From Desulfobacteraceae bacterium (lineage in GTDB: Bacteria > Desulfobacterota > Desulfobacteria > Desulfobacterales > Desulfosarcinaceae): a stretch of DNA of 64,000 nucleotides. The stretch spans positions 21,538-85,537 of the forward strand of contig QZKV01000007.1 of the NCBI GenBank assembly GCA_003599575.1. Direction: 5' to 3'. Below the pieces are notes generated by a model, which saw only the letters and a list, made by a program, of their open reading frames with translations, ran no database searches and was not told the origin of the DNA. Within the stretch, counting starts at the first letter, position 1. Each line of letters starts with the position of its first letter. Made by a program: the position numbers and the translations under genes. This document shows, piece by piece, positions 18,904-27,731 of the stretch.

Positions 18904-19302
18904 CTATTTTTTTTGCAGTACTTGTTTGACCAAATTGCCGTCTGCCGAACTACCGAAATGGGCCATGATGGGTTTCATGGCCTGCATTTTGTTGTTGAAT
19001 TGTGAAAAATCGATATTTTCATCAATCCATGCTGAAATTTCCTCTTCGGTCGCCTGTTTGGGCAAATATCCCTCCACTACTTCGACAAATTGGTTGGTTT
19101 CAGGACCACCGGTTTGCGCCAGCACTTCTTTTTCGGATTTGATCAGTTTTTTAAGAATCTGGATTACCTCGCTGTCGGGAATATCTTTGCGGGTTTGTCG
19201 TCCGAATTCCCCCATCACAACCCTTAAGATGTTCTTTTTCTCCTCATCCCTGGCCTTCATGGCCGACGTCAAATCCTTTTTAATTTGATCCTGTAATCCC
19301 AT
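18904..19302 (-). CDS. GatB/YqeY domain protein
   Basis: MGLQDQIKKDLTSAMKARDEEKKNILRVVMGEFGRQTRKD... typical YqeY. Confidence 0.9.
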   Translation of the reverse strand: MGLQDQIKKDLTSAMKARDEEKKNILRVVMGEFGRQTRKDIPDSEVIQILKKLIKSEKEVLAQTGGPETNQFVEVVEGYLPKQATEEEISAWIDENIDFSQFNNKMQAMKPIMAHFGSSADGNLVKQVLQKK

Positions 19303-19565
19303 AGAAAAACCTCCCCCTTTTTATTTGAAGAGCAGACGCCCCAGCTTGCCCTTCAGGCCGGAGCCACAGCTCATATCGTGTTCGGCCGAAAACTGCATTA
19401 AAAATGTTTTCATTCCGGCGCTTAAATGTTTGAGTTGCGGCTTTCCTTTCGCTTCCGATGCGTGGGCAAGTTTCCGGATCGGTATCGAAAAATTTTGACA
19501 TTTCCCCATAAATTACGGATATATCTGGTCGCAGACAGGGGCAAGAGAGGAAAAAGGACCCAATC

Positions 19566-20243
19566 ATGCGTTTGCTGTTGATCGAAGACGATTTCAAAAT
19601 CGCTTCCTTTGTGATGAAAGGATTGGAGGCGGCGGCTTTTGCCGTGGACCATGCCGCCGACGGCGACAGCGGATTGGATCTTGCGTTGAATGCCACCTAC
19701 GATGTGATCATCGTGGATCTGATGCTTCCCCGGCGCGACGGCCTTTCGGTGATTCGCCGGTTGCGCAGGGAACAGATCATGACGCCGGTGATTATCCTCA
19801 GCGCCAAGGATTCGGTGGACGATCGCGTCAAGGGGCTCGAGACCGGCAGCGATGACTACCTGCCCAAGCCGTTTGCCTTTGCCGAGTTGCTGGCCCGAAT
19901 CCAGGCCCTGATACGTCGGGCCAGCGGCAGGTCCGAACCTACCCTTCTGACATTTGCGGATTTGAGACTCGATCTGGTCACGCGCGAAGTATTCCGGGGT
20001 GGACGGCGCATCGACTTGCAGCCTTTAGAGTACTCTCTGCTGGCCTACCTGATGCGCAACGCCGGCAAGGTGGTCTCCAAAACCATGATCATGGAGCATG
20101 TCTGGAACTACAATTTCGATCCTCAAACCAATGTGGTGGAAGCACGCATCTGCCGATTGCGCGATAAAATCGACAAAGGGTTTGAACCCAAGTTGCTCCA
20201 CACCGTGCGCGGGGTCGGATATGTCATTCGAAGTGATACGTAA
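19566..20243 (+). CDS. OmpR-family response regulator
   Basis: MRLLLIEDDFKIASFVMKGLEAAAFAVDHAADGDSGLD receiver; winged-helix C-terminus ending RLRDKIDKGFEPKLLHTVRGVGYVIR. Confidence 0.95.
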   Translation: MRLLLIEDDFKIASFVMKGLEAAAFAVDHAADGDSGLDLALNATYDVIIVDLMLPRRDGLSVIRRLRREQIMTPVIILSAKDSVDDRVKGLETGSDDYLPKPFAFAELLARIQALIRRASGRSEPTLLTFADLRLDLVTREVFRGGRRIDLQPLEYSLLAYLMRNAGKVVSKTMIMEHVWNYNFDPQTNVVEARICRLRDKIDKGFEPKLLHTVRGVGYVIRSDT

Positions 20244-21627
20244 ACTGACCCGCACGCTGGCTTTTAAGTTGACGCTCTGGTACGCGGTATTTTTTATAGT
20301 GTCGGCCGCCGTCGCCTTTGCCTTCTTTTACGTTTTGATTGTCCGGATCATCGATCAGCGCACGGATGCCGACCTGCTCACCCAGGCCAACCGCCTCAAC
20401 CAGATCTATGCCCTGCAAGGCAGCGAGCTGTTGGAGCGTGCGGCCCTGCTGCAGGTCCAGGCCGCCGGCGAACAGAAAATGTTCTTCCGGCTGTTCTATC
20501 CCAGCGGGGTATTTTTCGCTTCTTCCACAGCATCCTACTGGAAGGATATCGGGATCGACCGCCGTGCCGTGGAAGCCGTGCTCCGACAGGGCACGCCGCA
20601 CACATACGCCACCCAGGCGGTGCCATCCCAGCCATTCCGGGCGCGCGTGCTTTATAAGCGCCTCGGGGGCGCCATCATGCTGCAGTTGGGGTACTCGCTG
20701 GAGGGCGAGAGCAGCCTGCTGCGCACCTTCCGGCGCACCTTTGTGGTCACCATGGCGGGCCTGCTGGTGGTCGCCATGGGCGTGGGATGGTTCATGGCCC
20801 GCAGGGCGCTGTCCGGAGTGGCGTCGGTAACGCGGACGGCCAGGCAGATTTCCGAAGATGATCTGGATACCCGCGTTCCGGTTCGTCATCGGCACAATGA
20901 GATCGACCAGCTGGCCGTTACCTTCAACCAGATGCTCGACCGCATCAAGCAACTGGTGGGCGGCATCCGGCAAATGAATGACAATATCGCTCATGACTTG
21001 CGCAGTCCGATCACAAGAATCCGCGGATTGGCGGAAGTGACCTTGAGCAGTGGAAGGGGGATGGAAGACTACGCGCAGATGGCTGCAAGCACGATTGAGG
21101 AATGCGACCGGCTGCTGCACATGATCAATACCATGTTGACCATCTCGCGCACCGAAGCGGGCGTGGATCCCATAACGTTCCAACCCGTGGATATAGCCGC
21201 ATTGGTGCGCAATGCCTGCGGCTTGTTTCAGCCTTTGGCCGAAGACAAAGATATCCGGTTGCGCTGTGAAGCCGACGGGGCATGCGCGGTCCGCGGAAAT
21301 GAATCCCTGCTCCAGCGCATGGTGGCCAACCTGCTCGACAATGCCATCAAATACACCCCGGCCCATGGTGAGGTCCGCGTCTCCGTAACCGGCGGCGCGG
21401 AGAGCGTCCGTGCGGTGGTGCAAGACAATGGACCCGGCCTGGCCCCAAGCGATCAGGCCCGCGTATTCGAACGGTTTTTCCGAGCCGATCAAAGCCGCTC
21501 CCAAAGCGGCGCCGGCCTCGGCCTAAGCCTTGCCCAGGCCATCGCGCATGCCCACAACGGGAAGATCATCCTGGAGAGCCGACCCGGCACGGGCAGCACC
21601 TTTACGGTAAGCCTGCCGGCGCTTTGA
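20221..21627 (+). CDS. Sensor histidine kinase (HAMP, HisKA, HATPase_c)
   Basis: ATG 20221 overlaps the regulator gene end; NIAHDLRSPITRIRGLAEVTL H-box, GAGLGLSLAQAIAHAHNGKI. Confidence 0.95.
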   Translation: MSFEVIRKLTRTLAFKLTLWYAVFFIVSAAVAFAFFYVLIVRIIDQRTDADLLTQANRLNQIYALQGSELLERAALLQVQAAGEQKMFFRLFYPSGVFFASSTASYWKDIGIDRRAVEAVLRQGTPHTYATQAVPSQPFRARVLYKRLGGAIMLQLGYSLEGESSLLRTFRRTFVVTMAGLLVVAMGVGWFMARRALSGVASVTRTARQISEDDLDTRVPVRHRHNEIDQLAVTFNQMLDRIKQLVGGIRQMNDNIAHDLRSPITRIRGLAEVTLSSGRGMEDYAQMAASTIEECDRLLHMINTMLTISRTEAGVDPITFQPVDIAALVRNACGLFQPLAEDKDIRLRCEADGACAVRGNESLLQRMVANLLDNAIKYTPAHGEVRVSVTGGAESVRAVVQDNGPGLAPSDQARVFERFFRADQSRSQSGAGLGLSLAQAIAHAHNGKIILESRPGTGSTFTVSLPAL

Positions 21628-21665
21628 ACACTACAGGGAACCCACCGGTGAATGGACATAACCAC

Positions 21666-21681
21666 ATTACCAAATGGTAAT
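21666..21681. promoter_or_regulatory. Palindrome ATTACC-AAAT-GGTAAT plus downstream direct repeat upstream of htrA
   Basis: Perfect inverted repeat followed by GCGATCATgttGCGGTCAT direct repeat, ~75 bp before the htrA ATG. Confidence 0.5.
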
Positions 21682-21755
21682 CTTGCGATCATGTTGCGGT
21701 CATCTTGATACCTTATAGTGAAGCGGTCTTGATAACTCATTAAAGGAGGAAAGCG

Positions 21756-23189
21756 ATGATTCCCAACATACGTTTCTTTGTGATCATTTTGACCATTTTG
21801 TCGTTCTCCGTCCCCTTGGGTCCGATCGCAGCGTGGTCCCAGAACGGTGAGGTGCCTATGGTGCCGGCCAATTTTACGCAGCTGGCGGAGTCGGCCCGTC
21901 CGGGCGTCGTCAATATCCGCACCGAGCGGACCATGAAGGGAGGAGGGCGTGTGTTCAAGCATTTTTTCGGTGATCCGTTCGGCGGCGGCGGCCGGCGCCA
22001 TCCCTTCGAGGAATTTTTTGGGCCCTTTTCCGAGCCGCCGCAAGAGTTTAAACAGCAAAGTCTCGGGTCGGGTTTCCTCATCGATAAAGAAGGGTACATT
22101 GTAACCAACAACCACGTGATCGAAGGAGCGGATCAGATCAAAGTGCGGCTCGCCAATGAAAAGGAATATCAGGCCACCGTGGTCGGGCGTGATCCCAAAA
22201 CCGACCTGGCCTTGATCAAAGTCGAGGGTGCCAAGGAGTTGAACCCTTTGCCTCTGGGGGATTCAGAAATACTGAAGGTCGGCACATGGGTGGTGGCCAT
22301 CGGCAGCCCCTTCGGTCTGGAGCAAACCGTCACGCAAGGAATTGTCAGTGCCAAAAAGCGCGTGATCGGGGCCGGGCCGTACGATGATTTTATCCAGACG
22401 GATGCTTCGATCAATCCGGGCAACAGCGGCGGACCGCTGCTCGATCTGCAGGGCCGGGTCGTGGGCATCAACACGGCGATCGTCGCCAGCGGACAGGGCA
22501 TCGGGTTCGCCATTCCGATCAACATGGCCAAAGCCATTGTCGCGCAGCTCAAGGAAAAGGGCGAAGTCACCCGTGGATGGCTCGGTGTGGGCATCCAGGA
22601 CCTCACACCGGAACTGGCCGAGTATTATGGCTTGGCAAACCGTCATGGGGTTCTGGTGACCCAGGTGTTTGAAGGCGATCCGGCCCACAAAGCCGGCGTC
22701 CAGAGATACGATATCATTACCGCTCTCAACGGCCAGTCCGTCTCGACGGGCCGTGAATTATCGGCTGTCATCGCCAACACGCCGGTGGGTGAAAAGACCA
22801 AGATCACCGTCATGAGAGGGACCAATGAATTGAACCTCACCGCCACGGTGGTCAAACGAGATGACGATCAGCAGCGTGCCGGTGGTGCGGTGCCAAAACC
22901 CAGCGATGCATTGGGTTTGCAAGTGGCCGAAATGTCGCCCGAAAGATCTCAGCAATTCGGTTTGGATAAAGATGAAAGCGGTGTTCTGGTGGTCGATGTG
23001 GAAAAAGGCAGCCGGGCCGATAAGGCCGGGGTCCGGATGGGCGATCTGATCAAGGGCATCAACAAGAAGAAGGTTGAAAACTTAAAAGATTACGAAACTC
23101 TGATGAAATCGGTTGATAAAAAAGAAGCTTTGTCCATGTTGATTGCGCGACGCAATGAAGGTCTGAAGGCCATTAAAATCACGCCATAG
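21756..23189 (+). CDS. DegP/HtrA (Do family) serine protease with PDZ domains
   Basis: VTNNHVIEGADQIKVRL, GNSGGPLLDLQGRVVGINTAIVASGQGIGFAIP; two PDZ-like segments. Confidence 0.97.
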   Translation: MIPNIRFFVIILTILSFSVPLGPIAAWSQNGEVPMVPANFTQLAESARPGVVNIRTERTMKGGGRVFKHFFGDPFGGGGRRHPFEEFFGPFSEPPQEFKQQSLGSGFLIDKEGYIVTNNHVIEGADQIKVRLANEKEYQATVVGRDPKTDLALIKVEGAKELNPLPLGDSEILKVGTWVVAIGSPFGLEQTVTQGIVSAKKRVIGAGPYDDFIQTDASINPGNSGGPLLDLQGRVVGINTAIVASGQGIGFAIPINMAKAIVAQLKEKGEVTRGWLGVGIQDLTPELAEYYGLANRHGVLVTQVFEGDPAHKAGVQRYDIITALNGQSVSTGRELSAVIANTPVGEKTKITVMRGTNELNLTATVVKRDDDQQRAGGAVPKPSDALGLQVAEMSPERSQQFGLDKDESGVLVVDVEKGSRADKAGVRMGDLIKGINKKKVENLKDYETLMKSVDKKEALSMLIARRNEGLKAIKITP

Positions 23190-23230
23190 TTCTTCTCCCC
23201 CCACAGCAGGGTGTCTGCCCTGCTCTTCAA

Positions 23231-23262
23231 GGGGCCGGCGGCTGCATGCGGCTGCCGGCCCT
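23231..23262 (+). terminator. Strong GC hairpin downstream of htrA (possible terminator)
   Basis: GGGCCGGC...GCCGGCCC stem; no long T-tract, so the terminator call is tentative. Confidence 0.4.
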
Positions 23263-23390
23263 TCCCGACGTTCCCCACTGGATGAAGGCCTGACCGGCGG
23301 GTTCGACATTTTGAATTCTCTTGACACTGGCCCTTTTGCTCCCTAAAGTGGCGCTGCATTGCCACACCAAACGCGGCGGAGAAGGAAACT

Positions 23391-23576
23391 ATGCCTGTCT
23401 ATGAATTTGAATGCAAATGCGGTCATGTTTTTGAAGAGCTGGTGCCAGTGGGAACCAAGAGCCATCAATGTCCTCTGTGCAAAAAGAAAGAGGCCAAAAA
23501 AATCATGAGTGCCTGCACCTTTGAGCTTAAAGGCGGCGGCTGGTACGCGGACGGATACGCTTCAACCAAAAAATAG
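23391..23576 (+). CDS. FmdB-family zinc ribbon protein
   Basis: MPVYEFECKCGHVFEELVPVGTKSHQCPLCKKKEAKKIMSACTFELKGGGWYADGY. Confidence 0.93.
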   Translation: MPVYEFECKCGHVFEELVPVGTKSHQCPLCKKKEAKKIMSACTFELKGGGWYADGYASTKK

Positions 23577-23747
23577 CCCCATCCATTTTTGCCGTATGAT
23601 CGGCATGCCAATGATCCAACGACCGGAAAGAGCGGGTTCCATCCGCCACCCGCGTTTTACTTTATCCCCCCGCAGTGTTTCTTCGCACTTCTCAGGTGAT
23701 CCTGACTCTTTCTCCTTAATTTTGCCCACCCTTGCAGAGGAGGATTC

Positions 23748-24548
23748 ATGCCAAATTCGGCGAATGCCCTGGACATCGGCGATTTAAGTTTTTTTGCGCT
23801 GAGCACAATTCAAAAAATCGGCCAGGAGGCGCTTCAGTTTTACGGCAAGGGACGGCGCCGCCCTCCCTTTGATCAAGATCTTGTGACCCAAGCCGAATTG
23901 CATCTGAATGATCTGTTTCAGCAGCAACTTGGGATGCGTTTTGCGGATCATCAGATTTACGGAGCCGGACCGCTGAGCGAGGGGTATACCCATGGGGCCA
24001 AGCGCTATCTCTGGATTTTCGATCCCCTGGATGGGGTGGACAATTTTCAGATCGGCATTCCTATCTGGGGGATGTCCTTGGCGCTTTACGAAAACCACTG
24101 GCCTGTGTTGGGTATTTTCTATATGCCGGCCACAAACGATCTGTTTAGGGCCCAGGCGGGACGGGAAGCCTACTGGAACGACCGGCCGATTCGAACGGTC
24201 GATAGCGGGGATCTTTCCCAGGAAAGCATTGTGTTGACCTATTCACGCTTTCATCAGCACTACAGCTGCCGTTTTCCCGGCAAAATAAGATGTCTGGGAA
24301 GTACGGTGGCACATGCCTGCTATGTGGCCATGGGAAGGGCCAATGCGGCAATAATTGCAAATGGAACTTTCAAGGATTTGGCCGCCGTGCGGGTGATTGT
24401 CGAAGCCGCCGGCGCAAAACTGTATAAAGCGGACGGTTCGGTTTTCTTTCTCGGGGATTACACCGACGGCCGCAGAATCGAAGATCATTTAATCATTGCC
24501 GGTCCCAGGTATGCCCGGCCGGTCCTGAATTGTCTCACGCGGCTGTAG
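23748..24548 (+). CDS. Inositol monophosphatase family protein
   Basis: WIFDPLDGVDNFQIGIPIWGMSLALYENHWPVLGIFYMPATNDLF matches the IMPase DPxDGTxNF motif. Confidence 0.88.
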   Translation: MPNSANALDIGDLSFFALSTIQKIGQEALQFYGKGRRRPPFDQDLVTQAELHLNDLFQQQLGMRFADHQIYGAGPLSEGYTHGAKRYLWIFDPLDGVDNFQIGIPIWGMSLALYENHWPVLGIFYMPATNDLFRAQAGREAYWNDRPIRTVDSGDLSQESIVLTYSRFHQHYSCRFPGKIRCLGSTVAHACYVAMGRANAAIIANGTFKDLAAVRVIVEAAGAKLYKADGSVFFLGDYTDGRRIEDHLIIAGPRYARPVLNCLTRL

Positions 24549-24560
24549 TTGTCGGTTTGC

Positions 24561-24728
24561 TCAATCCTTCTTCTTGGCCGTTACGGATCGATCTTCTTTT
24601 TGATAAAAATAGGCGCAAATCGCCAAAACAAAACTGTACCCCATGCAAAAGAGCCATAGCGGATCGCTTGTGCGCCGCTCCGCCAAATAGAATAGCCAGG
24701 TCATAAATAAGAGCAGTTTCGGGTTCAT
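24561..24728 (-). CDS. Small membrane hypothetical protein
   Basis: MNPKLLLFMTWLFYLAERRTSDPLWLFCMGYSFVLAICAYFYQKEDRSVTAKKKD; internal start preferred. Confidence 0.5.
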   Translation of the reverse strand: MNPKLLLFMTWLFYLAERRTSDPLWLFCMGYSFVLAICAYFYQKEDRSVTAKKKD

Positions 24729-24808
24729 GAATAGTGTCGTCTCACTTGCTTGACGCCGTTGGGTGCCTACCCGAATTATCGGTCTTCGGACGGACATCTT
24801 TAATCGAC

Positions 24809-25237
24809 TCAAGCGGCCTTGAACGGGACAGGCTTGCCGGTACAATACGCCAATGCCTGGCAGGTGGCGATCAAGTCGCCCGCGGGATCGCTCACCGAAA
24901 TCCGGTATGTCGCGGTCTTGCGGGTCCGGGCGCTTTCATCGGCCTGGGCGCGCAGCCGTTCACCCGCTTGGGGCGGCCGGATATAGGTGACGTTGACATT
25001 GAGGGCCACGGCGATGGTGCCATGGGTCTGGGAGGCGGTTTCAAAAGCCTCATCGATGAGGGCGAACAGTGCGCCGCCGTGCGCCCGGGCATAGATGTTG
25101 TTCATCAAGGCCGGATCGTAAGTCATCTCGACAACGGAATGGCCGAGTTCCAGGGCAATCAGTTTCATTTTCAGCGCCCGCGCAAACGGCTCATTTTCTA
25201 CGGCGGCGAATATTCCGGTTCGAACAGCAGGATCCAT
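24809..25237 (-). CDS. PaaI-family hotdog thioesterase
   Basis: MKLIALELGHSVVEMTYDPALMNNIYARAHGGALFALIDEAFETASQTHGTIAVALNVNVTYIRPPQAGERL. Confidence 0.85.
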   Translation of the reverse strand: MDPAVRTGIFAAVENEPFARALKMKLIALELGHSVVEMTYDPALMNNIYARAHGGALFALIDEAFETASQTHGTIAVALNVNVTYIRPPQAGERLRAQADESARTRKTATYRISVSDPAGDLIATCQALAYCTGKPVPFKAA

Positions 25238-25631
25238 GCCTGAACTCCCGAGAGCGGATGGTCGGTGTATATGCCTTGGATAGATAAGCGAGCGCCCGGC
25301 GCCTGTCAATACGGCTTCGTCATGGGGGCGATTTCGGCATCGGATCGAACTTTCGCGCGTAAAAAAACAAAGCCGCTCCCGAACGCGGTAAGCGGTGATC
25401 CGAAGCCGACCCCGCAGACAGTGAATCTTTGGGTCCCATCAGGACAAAATTGGGGCATTTACCCCATGGCCTTAATGAAACCACGCAGGTAAACACCAGT
25501 GGTCGTTTGCTCCAAGATCCGCTTGATCAAAGTGGATATTATCAATCGTTCCATCTGCGTCTTTTCCACAATGTTAAAAAGGCGGTACGCCGCCCACTCA
25601 GAACTTTCTGACAAAATGTACCAAGGTGCCG

Positions 25632-26090
25632 ATGAGCCGATTTCATTTGCGTTGGCGTTTGATCTTGATACTTGTTTTAATCGCCGCCGCCGCCGGCGGT
25701 TTCCTCATGCTCGGACCGCCCGCGCTGCTGGCGAAATCCGAGACGCCGGAATTCTGTTCTTCCTGCCACGTCATGCAGGCGCAGTTTGACGCCTGGTTCC
25801 ACGAGGGGGCCCACCGGTCCATCCGCTGCGTGGATTGCCATCTGCCCCACCAGAATGTGTTTGTGCATTATATGTGGAAGAGCATCGACGGGATGAAGGA
25901 CGTCATCGTGTTTCACTCGGGAACGGTACCCGAACGAATCGTCATATCCAATCATGGACAAGAGGTGCTGCAGGGCAATTGCGTGCGCTGCCACGAGACC
26001 ACCGTTTGGCGGATCAACAAGGAACGCAGTTGCTGGGAATGCCATCGCCGGCTCGCGCACAGCAGAAGCGGCGCGATCTTGACCAATTGA
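25632..26090 (+). CDS. nrfH: NrfH-like tetraheme cytochrome c quinol dehydrogenase
   Basis: N-terminal TM plus CSSCH, CVDCH, CVRCH, CWECH; directly upstream of nrfA. Confidence 0.92.
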   Translation: MSRFHLRWRLILILVLIAAAAGGFLMLGPPALLAKSETPEFCSSCHVMQAQFDAWFHEGAHRSIRCVDCHLPHQNVFVHYMWKSIDGMKDVIVFHSGTVPERIVISNHGQEVLQGNCVRCHETTVWRINKERSCWECHRRLAHSRSGAILTN

Positions 26091-26132
26091 GGGAGGAACA
26101 GCAAAGTGAGCCGACTGCATCGGGGTACAATC

Positions 26133-27605
26133 ATGAAAAAGAAAAGAACGATCTGGACGGGTGTCGGTTTGGGCATCCTGCTGACAATCGGAATAATGGT
26201 GTCCGGATGCGCGGAAAAAGAGCCGGTTACGGTTCAGACGGTCCAGATTCCGGAGGGTGAGATCGACCCTGTGGTCTGGGGCAAAGCCTATCCCGTCGAG
26301 TATGATTTGTGGAGGCAAACCGAAGAGCCCACCCAGGACGGATTGAGCAAATACAAGCGTACCGGCTTCGATGCGGACAGGCCCACGGTGGACAAGCTTT
26401 CCAAGTTCCCCTACATGGCCCTGTTGTTCAGCGGCTGGGGATTCGGTGTCGAGTATAACGAACCAAGGGGGCATGCGCACATGGTCCGCGATCAGCTCGC
26501 CATCGATTCGGCCCGGCTAAAGTCCGGCGGAGTCTGCCTGACCTGCAAATCCCCCTATGCACCGAAGCTTGAACAGGATCTGGGTGTCGACTATTATAAA
26601 CAACCCTTCAAGCAGGTCCTCTCGCAGATTCCCGAGGAGCACAAGACGCTCGCGGTGGCATGCGTGGATTGCCATGATGCCAATGGCATGTCCTTGAAAA
26701 TTTCCAGAGAATTCACCCTTGGCCGGGCTCTCCAGGACATGGGTATCAAGCGCAACGATCTGACCCACCAGCAGATGCGCTCCGTTGTCTGCGCCCAATG
26801 CCATGTGACCTACAATATCCCCAAGAACGAGCAGAACGAATCGGTGGGCGTCTTCTTCCCGTGGCAAAACAGCAAGTGGGGCAACATCACGATCGAAGAT
26901 ATCATCCGCACCATCCGCCGGCACCCCGAGGTGAAGGAGTGGACCCAGAAAGTCACCGGCTTCAAGATGGCTTTCATCCGCCATCCCGAGTTCGAGCTTT
27001 TTTCCAATAACAGTGTGCACTGGAAGGCCAATGCTTCCTGTGCGGATTGCCATATGCCCTATACCAAGGTTGGTGTTTACAAGGTTTCCGACCACAGGGT
27101 GCGCAGCCCCCTGGACAACCAGTTGCGCGCCTGCGGGCAATGCCATGCCGAAGGGGCGGAATGGCTTCAAGAGCGGGTTTTTGCCATCCAGGACCGGACC
27201 GTCTCTTTGATGCTGCGTTCCGGATACGCCACGGCCTCCACGGCCAAGCTGTTCGAAATGGTGCACCAGGCGCGCGACGGGGGCAAGCCTGTCGATGAAG
27301 AAATGTACAACAAAGCCAAAGAATTTTACGAGGAAGCGTTCTATCGCTCCGTTTTCATCGGCGCCGAAAATTCGGTGGGCTTCCACAACGCGCCCGAGGC
27401 CCTGCGGGTCTTGGGGGACGCCATCGCCTTTGCGGTCAAATCCGAATCCTTCCTGCGCCAGATCCTGGCCAAAGCCGGGGTGGACGTACCGCTGAAAGTG
27501 GACTTGGAACTGAAAAAATACATCGATATGCGCGGCGAGCACAAGCTCATGCGTGATCCGGAACTGGAAATAAAGGATCCGATGAATTTGCAGGAGATGT
27601 TCTAA
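26133..27605 (+). CDS. nrfA: Ammonia-forming pentaheme cytochrome c nitrite reductase
   Basis: CLTCK (Lys-ligated catalytic heme) plus CVDCH, CAQCH, CADCH, CGQCH; lipoprotein-like N-terminus (VSGCAEKE). Confidence 0.95.
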   Translation: MKKKRTIWTGVGLGILLTIGIMVSGCAEKEPVTVQTVQIPEGEIDPVVWGKAYPVEYDLWRQTEEPTQDGLSKYKRTGFDADRPTVDKLSKFPYMALLFSGWGFGVEYNEPRGHAHMVRDQLAIDSARLKSGGVCLTCKSPYAPKLEQDLGVDYYKQPFKQVLSQIPEEHKTLAVACVDCHDANGMSLKISREFTLGRALQDMGIKRNDLTHQQMRSVVCAQCHVTYNIPKNEQNESVGVFFPWQNSKWGNITIEDIIRTIRRHPEVKEWTQKVTGFKMAFIRHPEFELFSNNSVHWKANASCADCHMPYTKVGVYKVSDHRVRSPLDNQLRACGQCHAEGAEWLQERVFAIQDRTVSLMLRSGYATASTAKLFEMVHQARDGGKPVDEEMYNKAKEFYEEAFYRSVFIGAENSVGFHNAPEALRVLGDAIAFAVKSESFLRQILAKAGVDVPLKVDLELKKYIDMRGEHKLMRDPELEIKDPMNLQEMF

Positions 27606-27731
27606 GAGGTGCGTCAGCTTGTGCCCGTCAGCCCTTTGAAGGGCAAGGCGGACATACGGTATCCGTGCAACATCTTGGAGTGTCTTTGGCCGCCTGAACC
27701 GGAAAGGGCAAAGGGCTGACGGCAACGGTAT

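Noticed and set aside
20224-21504. 426-aa minus-strand ORF opposite the histidine kinase
   Set aside because: Antisense shadow of a clear kinase gene; no recognisable motifs.
26517-27725. 402-aa minus-strand ORF opposite nrfA
   Set aside because: Antisense shadow; nrfA heme motifs are unambiguous.
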